In this document: piece by piece, positions 11,276 through 24,344 of the stretch
Layout of the letters: each line of letters starts with the position of its first letter
Numbering within the stretch: the stretch's first letter is position 1
NCBI RefSeq assembly: GCF_000499845.2
Contig: NC_023751.2
Location: forward strand, 35,515,309-35,579,308
Length of the DNA stretch: 64,000 nt
Direction: 5' to 3'
Source of the DNA: Phaseolus vulgaris
Lineage: Eukaryota; Streptophyta; Magnoliopsida; Fabales; Fabaceae
Made by a program: the position numbers and the translations under genes
The notes under the pieces: model-generated
Databases searched by the model: none
What the model was told of the DNA's origin: nothing
Seen by the model: only the letters and a program-made list of their open reading frames with translations

Positions 11276-12665
11276 CTCTATCTCTCTCTCTTACTCTTCT
11301 CGCGTATGTGTTTTGTGATCGTGCATGCTTCCTTGCGATTCTCCTCCCCTATTACCATAGATCTTTCAACGCCCATTTCCCTCTGAGATCTTTCCTTTCA
11401 CAAATGATGAGAATTTTTTGCATTCTTCAAGTCGCAGGTATCAACACTCCGTTTTTCAATTCTCACTGCGTGTGTGAGAGAGAAAGTTTTTGTTTTGAAA
11501 CGTTTGGGGTGTTGGGTGCGGAAGATTTGAAAACAGTGAAGGAGGGAAGGGGATGCTTTTTTTTGGGTGAATTAATTAATGAGATTGTGTAGTGTTTTTC
11601 TAGATAATTCAATTTCAATCTCTAAGGCTGTTTGGTGTTTTTCTGGTAAATTAACCAACGAAATCGTGTAGTGTTTTTGCAAGATAATTTAATTTCAACG
11701 TGGAAGTTTTTTTTTTCTTCGATGAGTTTTTGTGTTTGAATTTTCACGTGGTGTTGGTATGGGTGGATACTTGTGTGTTACTTGTAGAAGTGCCCCCTTT
11801 GAATTGGAAATGAAAAAAACGTTGAATTGATCAGTTGTGTTAATTTATGAGATGTAATAAATGCTCATACTTTTCACGCTCGTGTGTTTTTTTTTTTTTC
11901 TCTCTGGGACATTCCTTTTTTCTGATTCCTTAATGTTATTATCGTGTTTGGTTGTACTAGCAAGGTGTGGTGCAATGGAAATAGATTTGTTTTATGATTT
12001 TAGATTTTTAGAGTTACATCCCTTTCCCACCTGATCATGGGTTTTGTTGTATATTTACGTAATCTCTCTAATGATTGAGGAACTGGGACTTTGTGGGATC
12101 AGATTGGAGTGTGTGGGATATGTTATGTTGTGTAAATATTTTCTTTTTTCATTTATAAATTGCCTTAAGAAAATTTCTTTTGACTTTGGGTTCAATCTTA
12201 CACATATTAGTTCCTCCCTCTTCCTCACAATTTGTTGGTTAGGATTGTTTAATCTTTAACATATATTAAGATATTTTGATTTCGGCATCCCTATCTTAAA
12301 GTTTGGAATTTTTGACCGAGTTATTTTCATTGGACAGTAAGTTATTATGGGGGTTGAAAAATGTATCAAAAGTTAGCCTTTGATCACATTTTGAGCTATT
12401 GTAGTTAATTTTGTGGCGAACCTTAGCATGCACTGTGCATATTATTTTGGGTCCAGATGCTGGTTTCTGAACCTTAGTGGATTTAAATGGCCGAGTTGTT
12501 TGCTAATGTATCTTTGTTTTGTGTTTTTATTTCAGATTTTTCTGCATCAACCTGTTGAAGATTTCTTTTTGGCCATTGATCTTGATTTATTATTTTAGAG
12601 TGGTGCAGAATATGAATGAAAAGGAAATTGGTTGGAAGTGGTGAAAATTGTGATTCAAGTGCTAG
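11276..12665 (+). promoter_or_regulatory. Likely 5' leader of the GT14 gene with a 5' UTR intron
   Basis: A CT-rich stretch at 11276-11305, common around plant transcription starts, is followed by a GTATCA donor after GTCGCAG at 11437 and a pyrimidine-rich TTTTATTTCAG acceptor ending at 12535. Splicing these would give an untranslated exon (about 11290-11437) joined to 12536 onwards, 130 bases before the start codon. This is an inference from splice-site context; short ORFs inside the leader are not credible genes. Confidence 0.45.
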
Positions 12666-15600
12666 ATGAAGACAGCAAAAGATTTGCGCCTAGGCATGGG
12701 CGATTTGCAGATCTTTCCTGGGTCTCGTCATCGTCCTCCTATGAAGAAGCCAATGTGGATTATTGTCTTGGTTTTATTCGTGTGCGTGTTTCTAATATGT
12801 GCTTATATCTACCCACCAAAAAGCAGTTCTGCTTGTTACATCTTTTCTTCTGGAAGTTGCCGGTCAATTTCTGATTGGCTTCCACCAGCTCCCGCAAGGC
12901 AGTACACAGATGAAGAGATTGCATCGCATGCTGTTGTTAGGGATATTTTGAAAACACCTACAGTTCTTTCAAAGAATCCAAAAATTGCCTTCATGTTTTT
13001 GTCACCTGGTTCTCTACCATTTGAAAGATTGTGGGATAAATTTTTCCAAGTAAGGAATTGTTACGTGTTATCTGTAACTGATTATTTTTTGATGCATTGT
13101 TTTAGTTCATGTACACATGTCTTAAAATAATCTCTTTTACAAACAAATATGTGAGCAAGTCAAGCATAGCAATTGTTTTAGCCAGGACAAGACAAGGACA
13201 GATGGCTAGCTTGTACAAGAGTTAGGATGTGCAAGCTCTTATTTCTCTCTTACTAAATCAACTAATGTGTTTTCCTTTCTAAAATATATTTAATACTTAC
13301 TTTTTAAAACATTTGTGATTCTTCTAAAACATATGATCCTTGGGAATATAGCAGTCTGTAATAGTATAGTCAATGTTTAGTTTCATCTTTACTTTGACGA
13401 GTTAGAGAAATAACCTGCTGTTCTCTCCAATGACACTAGTGATTCCATTGGTTGTGAAACACTTTTGGGTTTTATCATTCTTGTTTTAAAAGTGCTAGGA
13501 TGAGGGAGAAACATCAGGATGTCGGGAATTGATAGAATTTGGAAAATTTATTCCTACTGTTGGGATGGTGAGACTAAACTGGAATGACAAACTAGGGTAG
13601 TTGTTTATTGTACACTTATCTGAATACTGAACAAGTGCTTTGCATGAAATTTGTCAATGGTCTTTCGGGTCCTAACAGAATGCAATGAATAATGGGTTTA
13701 CAGTTAGGTTAAGTGTTTGGAACTTAACCTATTAATATATAATAAATGTACGCCACAAGATGTAAAATATGTTTGATTCATAAATTCTTGATACATGCAT
13801 ATGGGAGAATGGACAGTTACAGTTTGTAGTTGTAAATCTGTTGGTTAATTGTCTTTGCTTCTGAACCATGCTAATTCAGTGTGTGCTTAACCTGGAATAA
13901 TGCTTTTCTCTCTCATTTTTGGTAGGGACATGAAGGGAAATTCTCAGTATATGTGCATGCATCTAAGACTAAACCAATTCACGTGAGCCGTTATTTTGTT
14001 AATCGGGATGTACGAAGTAATCAGGTGCGTAACCAGTGTCACAATTGTTCTGTTTACTATCATCTGTTATTTTATTAATCAGGATATACATAGTGACCAT
14101 GTGTGTAACAGGTCTCATCATGATTATTCTGTTTCCTATCACCTATCAATTGTTTTGCTCATGTTTATGTATTTAATTTAAATCGTTGTTTAATGTTGTT
14201 ACCTCTTGTTTTTCTTCTTCAGTTTCCTTTTAAGTTCTTTACATGAGTCGGCTTTTGTTAATGTAGTGATCAAAACAAATCTCCTACTTTAGAGTACCCA
14301 AATATATGAAACCATCTCCTTTGGACCTATTATCAACGCTAGAGATTAACTGATGCTGTAACTATTTAATAGACATCGTGCATAGGAATGTAGTGCTGAC
14401 TCTGTCAATCTGGCTGTCTGAAATGGCAATATCTTGCATTGGTAACATAAGCCCCCAATTTCACACTTTACTTCCTCTTAAGAGATTATAGTGTGCATGT
14501 GTTTACTTATATGAATAATGTTACAAGTCTAGGATAACATTATATATAAGCTAGGAAGTTCAGTCTAGTTTTACTTCTGTGACTTTACTATTTTTGAGAA
14601 TGCCTTAGCAACATATCATTATTAGTTGGAATTTTGTTTATAATAAGTTATGAATTCAATTTGAAGTTAGACTATCTGTTCTAAAAGTAGCTGTTATGGT
14701 AGCTAGTGTAATTATCAGTTGTTTATGATAATCTTGTTTTGTAGTTAGCGCTATGTTAATAGTTGGTTACTTTATTGCAGGTGGTGTGGGGTAAAATATC
14801 TATGGTTAATGCAGAACGGCGACTACTGGCAAATGCTTTACAAGATCCCGATAACCAGCAATTTGTTTTACTTTCTGATAGGTAAATATGTATCATGATA
14901 TTGCTTTTAATTCTGTTCTTATTTCCAGGTAACTTACGTTATGTATATATATTTATTTTAGTTTCTAATCCTTTTGTACTGGTTTTGCAGCTGTGTGCCA
15001 TTGTATACTTTTGATTATATTTTTGATTATCTGATGTACACAAACGTCAGCTTTGTTGATTGGTATGTCATGCTTTACATAGAGTATACTACCGTGTGTT
15101 CATCTGTAGTGTGGGTTGTTCTTCTAATTTCTGTTTTCTACCACCAATTTGGTGTCCTCAACTGATCCACCCTTTTCTTTTTCTTCTTAGCTTTAAGGAT
15201 CCTGGTCCTCATGGCAATGGCAGGTATTCGCAACGCATGTTACCCGAAGTTGAGATAAAGAACTTTAGAAAGGGTGCACAGGTATATTACCCCAAAATAG
15301 GCTGCTTGCAGGAAATTCTTTATTTCAAATAGAAACTTTGTTTGCTTACTAGAATACATGGAATGTGAAATTTGAACTTAGTATTTGGGCTACTTAATTT
15401 TGCAATTGCCCTTTTCAAAGAATATCAATTGGATAAAGGAGGTGGCCATGATTTATGTCAATAGGCTTTACTAAAGCATCAATTACAAGATACGGCCGTA
15501 GTCCAGTCTTTTAGCTTAAAATATAGTGGTGAATAGATTATCAATAACAGAAGTATTCTTTGTTCTTGCCTGAAATCACCCCTTTTTCTTTTTACTTTTC

Positions 15601-18514
15601 TGTAGTCCTATTTGCCTCCTGTTGTGCTTTAATATCACCACACATGATGTGATGGAGCACAATTGTTTTTATACAATATAAATTCTGGCTCAATTCATTA
15701 TGTCATCTGTTTAGATGTCTCTGCCTAATTGTTAGATTCCTGATGCAGTGGTTTTCAATGAAGCGGCAGCATGCTGTTATAGTTATGGCTGACAGCCTGT
15801 ATTACTCAAAATTTAAGTCTTACTGTCAGGTGCAGTTCTTAAATACTGTTTCCATTAAAATTTTGAGCAATTTCTTTTATTTATCATTATTGAATATTTT
15901 CTTAATTTGCTTTGAACTGGCATGGTCATCGAACCAAGCAAGTTTAAGAATTTCACTTTTAGGGTAAAATACATTATCGTTGATTATGTGCCTCTGGCAT
16001 ATGGTTTACATGAAATGTTCTTTTATACAATATATGTATTCTGCCGTAAGTTCCTTCTCATAGCGATGGGTATTTAGAGCTGGTTTGTAAACTTTTCAAC
16101 AAACAATTGCACCAATAGGAAAATAAGATGAATCAAGGAAATGAAAAGAATAAAACTTCCTGCAAAGTTATGGTCAACTTGTGCGTCTTAATTCTTTAGG
16201 AAACTCCCTCCCTCGTGTAACTTCTTTACAAACACCTATTTAATTTAACCAAGCTTCGCATTCTTGTCTTAAAAGTTTTAATAGTAGGTTTTAATGTTGA
16301 AAACGTTCCATAAGCTAGAAGCTATCCTAAGCTAGGCTCTCATTCATTTTTCTCCTAAATTTGAAATGAAAACTTGATGCCAGGAGTAATTTAATATCTT
16401 AGCTCTTTCCCCCTTACAAAAGGAAAAGCATCAGTGGTATAAGAGAAAATGATAATAGAGATATTATGGTTTCTGATACAATTGGACCTATATTAAAGAC
16501 AAAGCTAGTTGATTTATCAGTTGAACACTTCCAACAGAATTTAAGTCGGTCAGGCTTGGTAGCTTGGATCAAAAGTAACCGGGCAGGAGAAATACCTATC
16601 ATGGGATCCTTGCTAAAGAGTATAAAGCTATGTGATAGAATATCTAGTGCACAAACAAACAATCTCCCACTTGAATATTAACATCAGCAATACTGAGGGA
16701 TATCTAGCAACACATCACTGTTACCCAATATTGAGAATGTGTTGTGATTAGACATAAAGTTTTCATGACATATGTCTTTGTGCAACCTAATTCCCTTGTC
16801 CAAATATCATAATTGAACACACGGCAATGATCATGTCATCCTTGTATAGTTCAATTATTTGTTTTCTTAATACCAAAGGAAGAGATTAAAACAAATGAGA
16901 TCAATATCCCATATTGATTCATTTAGCATGGCCATGCATAATTGTTCACTCTATCCAGATGGTTCACAGATATTACCTTGTTATGAAGCAGGAACAAATC
17001 CCATCTAGACTTCAGAACATAAATATTAGTTGAGTTTGCATTCTTCGTTTTAGCCAAAGTCTTGCATAATCGCGTGCATCTACTCTACAAAATTAAGCTT
17101 TATACCTCCTGTTATATTCCTTTCCTTGAAAGAGATGTTTGTTTCGTTTTCTTCAAATATAAATAATTGCATTCTATGGAGAAAACATTTCTGCCTTTCA
17201 AGTGTAACTATGAATAGTGAGAAAATTCACAATGCTGAAAAATACATTTGAAAAATTCAAGTTTTCAGTTCTTAATAAAACTGTTATTAATTTTTTGAAG
17301 TAAAATGGATGCTCCACTTGCGCTTCTTCTATTGTTACTCAGAATGTTTAATCATAGAGACCAGTTCTGGAATTCAAACTTGAAACGGAGCATCTTATTG
17401 TGGCAAGTAACACAATATCTGTGGAAATATATATACACGCACACACACATACACGTGCCCATTCAAATGTATGACGAAGTATGAATTTGATCATTTTTAA
17501 ATTTGGCTATGCTCAATTATTAACGTGAATATTATGATATTGCAGCCTGGTTTTGAAGGGAAAAATTGCATTGCAGATGAGCATTACTTACCTACATTCT
17601 TCCAGGTGAGAATTTCTATCTGTAATCTTGGCCTGTTCTAAGAGTTTAAGACTATTAACTAACGAGATTCTGTTTTAGATTGTTGATCCTGGTGGAATTG
17701 CAAATTGGTCAACAACTCATGTTGACTGGTCTGAGAGAAAGTGGCATCCAAAATCTTATAGGGTTCGAGATGTTACATATGAGCTTTTGAAGAATATTAC
17801 GGTACAGTGCTATGCTATGATACATTTATTTTTCAATACAGAAACAGGCACCTGTGATGTGGGTGTAAAGAGAATATCCAATCTTATGTACCATGTTTTC
17901 CTTGAAATCCAAACAATGAAATTTTTTATTAGAAAAACTTTGAAAATATCCTTAGGTACATGCACCTGGCACTATATATGATTTATCTTTATTTTTTTAT
18001 GAAGTTGCCGCAGAGGTATTGGAAGTAGTCTCTGTAAAGTTGGCATATTTTGATTTTAGTGTCTGGTCTCATCGTCTTCTCTATATCTTGCTGCCATCAA
18101 TTGTCTTTATGTATTGCAATCATGTCTTTTTTGAGCAACCTTTTTCTGTGTTGTGGGAAAAAATTTACTTGTCTACTTTACTCATTGAACTGCTCTTTCA
18201 ATATATTTTGTAACTGAGATCATGGATATTCATTACTCCATATGATATTCGCAGTCCATTGATGTTAGTGTGCATGTCTCCAGTGATGAGAAGGTATGTT
18301 CTCTGAGACCTTTCTTGATATCCTTGATTGATTGAGAATGAATAATGCATTGAGTGACTTAACAAGTTATCACAAATTGCTACAGAGAAAAGCACAAAGT
18401 TGGCCTTGCTTATGGAATGGGATTCAGAAGCCATGTTATCTATTTGCTAGGAAATTCAACCCTGGAACACTGGACACTTTGTTGCAGCTTTTTTCTAATT
18501 ACTCAGCACCTTGA
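12666..18514 (+). CDS. GT14 core-2/I-branching glycosyltransferase (BC10-like), 10 coding exons, 392 aa
   Basis: Coding exons: 12666-13049, 13926-14024, 14781-14881, 14991-15062, 15191-15281, 15749-15829, 17546-17605, 17679-17801, 18255-18293, 18386-18514; every intron is GT-AG and the frame closes to 392 codons plus TGA. The protein is a type II membrane protein: a basic N-terminal tail, one transmembrane helix at about residues 31-49 (WIIVLVLFVCVFLICAYIY), then a luminal domain. Family landmarks in order are KIAFMFLSPGSLPFERLWDK, VYVHAS, VVWGKISMVNAERRLLANAL, QQFVLLSDSCVPL, GRYSQRM, WFSMKRQHA, DEHYLPTFF (287-295), HVDWSERKWHPK and PCYLFARKF near the C-terminus. Plant members sit in the Golgi; rice BC10 affects cell-wall cellulose and arabinogalactan proteins. 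Donor and acceptor here are unknown. Length fits the family (about 380-400 aa). The first ATG of exon 1 is used; a second Met at codon 11 is possible. Confidence 0.93.
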
Positions 18515-19120
18515 GCCAGCCATTTTTGACCCATTCTTTGGTGGGATTTAGCTGTTGCTTTCCACCTCCTTCTTCTTGGTCTCTCACTCATAGGGTAACA
18601 GTTGTAAATTACAACATTTTTATTTATACTGAGTGCAAGGTGTACTGGCATCACAGTTCCCAGTGGCTTAATGCATGTTGGGTAGGAGGCTAACATTTTA
18701 GTGTTGCTTCCCTTAGGGATAGGGATCAATGGCTTGATTCATTCCCCTCTGCCCCTTATTTTCATTTTGGGTTGTGTAACTTTTCTGATTTTGGGGGAAT
18801 CATATCAACTCATTTTGTGATTGCTCTTCTTTGTAAAACTTTGCAAATGCAAATTGTTAGTTAAAATACAAATGTTACCATTCATTCAAGAAATTCATGC
18901 TTTACTTTACTCCTTCATGCAATCTTCATAGCTTCTTCATCAGGCTTATGCTGTTAAATTAGGGGTTTGAAATGTATCATCAAGATCTGTAATTTTAACT
19001 TTATTGATATAGCTTCAGAAGTTTTATATACCAGTAATGGTACTTTCTGGTTTGTATAACTGAAACTTTATATCTTAATTTTCCATCTTATTAATGGGTC
19101 ATTTGTCATGTCCACATTAC
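18515..19120 (+). other. 3' UTR and downstream flank of the GT14 gene
   Basis: Less AT-rich than the DNA beyond 19120 and free of transposon ends, as expected for a 3' UTR of a few hundred bases. The cleavage site was not located. Confidence 0.45.
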
Positions 19121-20599
19121 TCTCTCTCTCTCTCTATCAATATATATAATAATAATAAAGGATTTTTTTAATTAATATTCACAATTTTTTTAAGTTAATT
19201 TCAAGTGACTTTTTTTAGGTATCAAAAGTTTATTATTTGCATAACTACATACAATATTTCACTATTATCATTTTAAATTTTTACATTATTTTTTCTTAAA
19301 AGAAGAGTTAAATAAAAAATAATGTGTTATTTCAATAATTCATGTTAAACGAAAACCATATTTTTTATAAAATTATTAAAATGAAAATGAAAATTTATTT
19401 TAATAATATATTTCATTTATATATTTTATATTCATATTTACATTTAAGTATATTATAAAATTATAATATTTTGAATATTATAATTATCTTATGTATCTTT
19501 AGTAGAAGATAATAAAAGAAAGGCACATAAACTCTTTCATCATATTCACAATTATTTTACTTTTCTTTTACCTTCAATGTTAATCTTTATTTTTAATATA
19601 TTATAAAGAGGAGAGAAAAATTAGAATAATTCTGGACAAAATTGACAAGAGATAACTTATTGTTTCTGTAGAAGGATAATTAATATCTACTAATAAAACC
19701 CAAACTTATTAATGGAAGATAAATGGAAGGTTGAGATTGAGAATAATTCATTTCATTTTAATATTAGATGAAAAGTAAATGTATGATTATTAGAAAAATA
19801 ATTATATTTTTAACTAAAAAAAATAATTAAATTGTCATAAACTCTAAAAGGACTATTAAAGAGAAATAAAAGTCTTTAGCATTACTATTAAGTAAAATGT
19901 ATTTTCTGTGCCTAATTTGTGCTTGAAAGGTATTTTTTTTTCTTAATAATATTTTTTTCGTGTGATTATTGTTATTTGAGGTATTAGTATAACTGATATG
20001 TGAAGTTGCATAATGATACCTAGCATGAAAACTTTATAAAAAAAAAGTATTTTTTTCTAGCTATTACTAGTTTTTTTTTTCTTTTTTTAATAATATTTTT
20101 TTTTTTCATGTGATTGTTGTTACTTGAAATGTCAACCTGATATGTCAAGTTGTATAATAATACCTAACATGAAAGTTTTATAAATAAAAGTATTTTCTAA
20201 TTTCTTTCTTTCTTTAGCATTTATTGTTGCAAAAAATTATTCAATTAACACTCCATAAATAACATTTAATACTATTTAAGCTAAAATTTAATGCGCATTA
20301 ATTTTATTCCATTCAGAAATTATTAAAACAAATAAATATTTAAGTGATGTTTTTTTTTAAAGTAAAGCTCATTTTAATTTCCATATGTATTCTTAGTTTT
20401 CTAGTATATAATTTGTTTCCTTTTTTTTTTTAACTTTTCACCACTTCATTTACTTTTTCATGACTAGTTTTATTTTCACCATTTTTTTATTAAATAACAA
20501 CTAATTTTAAAAAAGAAAAGTAGTCCTTATATTAATTAAGTTGGATACTATTTTATAAATAAAAAAATATTGGTTTTTGAAATAATTTCTATTATAAAT
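19121..20599. other. AT-rich intergenic with LINE tail fragments
   Basis: CT and TA microsatellite at about 19121-19150. The rest is AT-rich with no ORF; two LINE 3' tails are listed separately. Confidence 0.5.
19965..20190 (+). mobile_element. Two adjacent 3' tails of the RNase H LINE family
   Basis: 19965-20050 and 20098-20190 share a core with TGTTACTTGA, GATATGTCAAGTTG, ATAATACCTA and ACATGAAA, ending in TTTATAAA plus A-rich sequence. The same core forms the 3' UTR of the LINE at 45032-47095 and of the fragment at 48650-49072. Each is therefore a severely 5'-truncated LINE end, here in tandem about 130 bp apart. Confidence 0.6.
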
Positions 20600-20898
20600 A
20601 TAAATTTATAAAATAATTTCTAAACTGATATTTAACATTAGCTATTAAGGTTTTAATTACTAATTACTTTAGATTCTAAATTAGTCATTAATTATAAATT
20701 AGTGATTAATTTAGAATATAACGTCGTCAGATACCAATTTAAAAACTACTTTATAATTTTTTTATTAATAATAAAAATTATATTACATATCAATAATATT
20801 TTTTAGTTTATAAAATAATATCCAACTTAGTTAATATATAATAACTAACTATTTTTTGTCTCTTAAATTAGTTGCTATTTAATTATTTTATTGTAGTG
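20600..20898. mobile_element. Degenerate CACTA-type MITE
   Basis: Ends with TTAAATTAGTTGCTATTTAATTAT...TTGTAGTG, the right-end pattern of the MITE family in this window, and contains the palindromic TTAGATTCTAAATTAG core. The left end is not clear. Confidence 0.45.
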
Positions 20899-21271
20899 TT
20901 TCTTCTTATTTTTCTTATTTCTCTTTAAAAAGTACACCAATAATTCTTTAAAAAATTATCAATAACTTAATTTTTCAAACAAATAATGTTCATAAAATTC
21001 CATTTTAATTTTTTTTTGTTATATTGATCTTTAGTGAAAACAAATATTTTAAAATGTCAAACTAAACTAAGCTTGAATTTTTTACTATTATATTAATCAT
21101 TATTAAAAAAAAGTTGTGATAAACTATTTTATCAATTATCTTAATGACATTCATTATTTTAAATACTGAAAAATATTTAAATAAAAAAATCCAAAGATCA
21201 ATTGATAACGAAAGTTTTAAAAATTATAAGATAATAATATAATATAATTGTTTTATCATGAATACGACTGT

Positions 21272-21661
21272 GACTAACAGAAAATCATGAAAAAAAACCA
21301 AATTTTAGAGACAAAAAATAATTAGTTGCTATAATAACTAAATTAGAGAGACCATTTTAGGGACTAAAAAAATTTGGTTTCTAAATTAGTTTCTATTACT
21401 GTTAAATAATTTATAAATTAATATCTAATTAGCTACCAAAGTTTTAACTGTCAATTATTTAGATTCTAAATTTGATAGCAAAAACCTTGGTTGCTAATTA
21501 GATATCAATTTAGAAACCATTTAATAATAATAGAAACTAATTGAGAAATCAAATATTTGTTTAGTCTCTAAAATCGTTTCTAATTTAGTTACTATAACAA
21601 TTAATTATTTTTTTCTCTAAAATTAATTTCTATTTCATGATTTTCTTGTAGTGTATTTATA
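21272..21661. mobile_element. CACTA-type MITE, about 390 bp
   Basis: Right end ...TTCATGATTTTCTTGTAGTG pairs with a slightly decayed left end (GACTAACAGAAAATCATG). Interior has the family's internal inverted repeat around GGTTTTAACTGTCAATTATT / CAAAAACCTTGG. Flanking triplets do not match (TGT versus TAT), so the target duplication is not confirmed here. Confidence 0.65.
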
Positions 21662-21874
21662 CAATAAGCATGAAATTCTTTTGTTTTGTTTAGGAATAAA
21701 GCCAAATAACTTATTCCATCATTCAAATATTCATCATTTTGTAATGTTTTAATTCATTAAAAATATCAATAATTAAGAGCAATAATAGTATATTTGTGCT
21801 TTAGCCAAACTGTCATTAAATTAGTTTTTAATAACCCTAATGTTGCTAGCCTCGAGTCAATGCACAATAACTCT

Positions 21875-21883
21875 TATTTATAG
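21875..21883 (+). promoter_or_regulatory. TATA-like box of the defensin-like gene
   Basis: TATTTATAG 65 bp upstream of the start codon; spacing leaves room for a leader of about 35 bases. Positional inference only. Confidence 0.4.
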
Positions 21884-21947
21884 AGTTATCATCCTTAATG
21901 CATATCACATCAAAGTCATAAACAAAGAATACTTCTTTTTTATCAGA

Positions 21948-22723
21948 ATGGTGAACCACATCTCTTGTTATTTTCTTCTCTTTACCATTTTCATTCTGCT
22001 GGTAACAGGTTAGTCTCTTTCTTAATCATCATTATGATTCTATTAAAGCTCTTTATTATAATTCTATTAAAGGACTCAACAGGCTCAATAGTTGGAGAAC
22101 ATTTGAATTTTGGTGTCACACAAATAAAATTATTTTTAAAGATGAAGTGTTACATCACTTAGAGATATATAAAATTATTTTTAAAGATGAAGTGTTACAT
22201 CACTTAGAGATATTTTTGGTTCAGTTGAAATTTTGATATTGGATTATACTTCTAAATTATACTTTGTATGTTTATCTTATTCTAATTGGTGTCTTGATCA
22301 TTTGACTTGTCTTTTCTCGATTTAGTTTGTTTTTGTTATTGTTAGTTAGACGGAAATTGATACGTAGTTATTTGGAAGATTTTGTGATGCACGATACATT
22401 TCGTATTTTGTATGAGTTGGATCATCGTTCATATGTATACAATTTTTTCTTGATAATTTTTTTTTTCATTATTCTTAGGGCAAAAAGAAGTGAAAGAAGA
22501 TTCAAATGGTGGTTCTAGAGATTTGGATTCATCTGAGTCTGTGATAGAAGATGAAACTATAAGGAAGTGCACTGGTTCTCAGGGACTCTGCAAAGAACAA
22601 TGTGATGAAGATTGTTGCAATTCAAAATGTGCTGCCAAATACAATATGGGTGTTGGAACTTGTAAACTCTATTCTAAGAATTACAACATGTGTATTTGTA
22701 AATATGTTTGTCAACCAAATTAG
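21948..22723 (+). CDS. Secreted defensin-like cysteine-rich peptide, 2 exons, 101 aa
   Basis: Exons 21948-22008 and 22479-22723 joined by a GT-AG intron that splits a Gly codon. Exon 1 encodes a signal peptide of about 20 residues (hydrophobic core CYFLLFTIFILLVT). Exon 2 encodes an acidic, Ser-rich linker (about residues 24-49) and a Cys-rich domain with ten cysteines at 51, 58, 62, 66, 67, 71, 82, 92, 94 and 98. C67-x3-C71, GTC at 80-82 and C92-x-C94 fit the cysteine-stabilised alpha-beta (defensin) pattern with a gamma-core GxC. Signal exon plus mature exon is the standard layout of plant DEFL genes. Such peptides act in defence, pollen-pistil signalling or nodules; which one applies cannot be told. 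The acidic spacer and the extra Cys pairs are less usual than in a classical eight-Cys plant defensin. No homolog recognised by name. Confidence 0.85.
22050..22320 (+). mobile_element. LINE 3' fragment inside the defensin-like gene intron
   Basis: Translation yields TNKIIFKDEVLHHLEIF, matching the C-terminal block of the LINE fragments at 28170 and 54290 (for example NKKIFRNETIDHNKIF). It is followed by TTATTCTAATTGGTGTCTTG...TTTGACTTGT, a nucleotide match to the same LINE 3' region. It lies in the sense orientation and carries the tandem duplication at 22125-22213. Confidence 0.6.
22125..22213. repeat. 45-bp perfect tandem duplication in the intron
   Basis: The unit from 22125 to 22169, starting TAAAATTATTTTTAAAGATG, is repeated from 22170 to about 22213 without change. 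Looks recent. Confidence 0.92.
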
Positions 22724-24344
22724 GGCAAATTTTATATCTTTGGGATCAATGTCTCATCAACTAAATTAAATAACTATATTTTGTTTTCTTTTTCAAAACT
22801 GCTTGCTTTATAATCTTCTCTTCTTTTATGATCTTTTAAGGAATTAATTTAAGTTTATATTTTTAATGTATTTTTAAATGGGTTACTTATGATATTAGTT
22901 TTTATTTTATTTTTTTAATGCATATTTATGTGTTATTATATTTTTTTAATCTTTATTAATTAATTAAATGTGTAATTAGAAAAACAATATTATCTTGGTA
23001 AACTTTGAAAATTAACCGATGGAAAGGAATAATATTTTTATCAAAGATACAGAGGAAATAGTTATTACATAAAGGGCTAAGATGAAAAGAATGCCAATTT
23101 AACATCTAATTTGAAATTAATGAAAACCCACCAAATACTATTTTTTTTTAAAAATAACAATCAAATTTAGAAAAAAAAAACTAGTCAATATACTAACTTT
23201 AGTTAATTATTATTTTAAAAATTAAAAATTATTGAAATTTAAAACATTTTTATTATTAATAAAAAATTATAAAATAAATTCTAAATTAATATTTAACAAT
23301 TAATTATATCAACATTTTAACTACTAATTATTTTATATTCTAAATTATACTAATAAATTTTTAATTTATAAAATGACCTATAATTTAGTAAATATATTTT
23401 TATTGATATTACACTTTTTCTATCCACATTGAATGTAATAATTTATCTTTTTGTACAGATTAACCATTAGTATGTGTGACCTTTGAAACAATTTTGCTAA
23501 AATCTTATTTAAAAAAATAAAAAAAATACTCACTTCATCTTGGAATGACTGAAATTTTAGTCTTGTGAAATAAATTAAAATTAAAAGATTAATTGTTCAG
23601 TTCCTAATATATCCTTAAATTAAGGGTTTTATTCGTTTCAGTACAAAATGCATCATCAAAACAGTAGAGTTATTTTGTAAACCGATTCAATAATGAAATA
23701 TTTATCACTATTATTAATGTATGTGAAAACAAATCTTAAATTGCACTAATTATTAAACGGATAAAACGCATTAATTTAACACAAACAAATAATTAATTTT
23801 TTTAAAAATAATACTTTAAATTAAACGGTAAGATCATATATATTTTTTTTAGTTCTAAGAGTTCTCTCTCTCTCTCTATATATATATTTGGTGATTTTTT
23901 CTTAATGAGTTAGTTGATAGAAAGAAACTTCTTGGAGAGATTTTAAATCGCAAAACACTAAGGTTTTTGAAATTTTAAAATTTTTATTTAAGAAATATTT
24001 CCTTTAGAAGATACAAATTTTCAAGTAAAACTAAACAAATTTCTAACTGAAATTTATTTGAAACATAACTAAATAAAAAAAATATAAAAGTATGATTTTT
24101 TTTTTAAGTTTCTTGAAACTGTTTACCATTGAAACAAAATTGAATGTGTTTCTTAAACATAATATGACACTTTGATGATAGAAAAAAATAGTACAAACAT
24201 CACAAAAGATAGTTTAAGAAACTATTGGAGATGTCATATATTTATTGAATTTAATAAATATAATAATAATAATATATTTTGTAAAGATCTATTTTATAAG
24301 TTTAAAAAAGAAAGTTTAAGTTAAATGAAAAATTATATATCAAT
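22724..24344. other. 3' flank of the defensin-like gene and AT-rich intergenic
   Basis: The first 100-150 bases are the probable 3' UTR. Around 23130-23390 are weak echoes of the CACTA-type MITE family without clear ends, and CT/AT microsatellite at about 23862-23887. Nothing coding. Confidence 0.45.

Noticed and set aside
11308..11592. 94-codon ORF upstream of the GT14 gene
   Set aside because: Lies in the CT-rich 5' leader across a likely splice donor; no domain or coding character.
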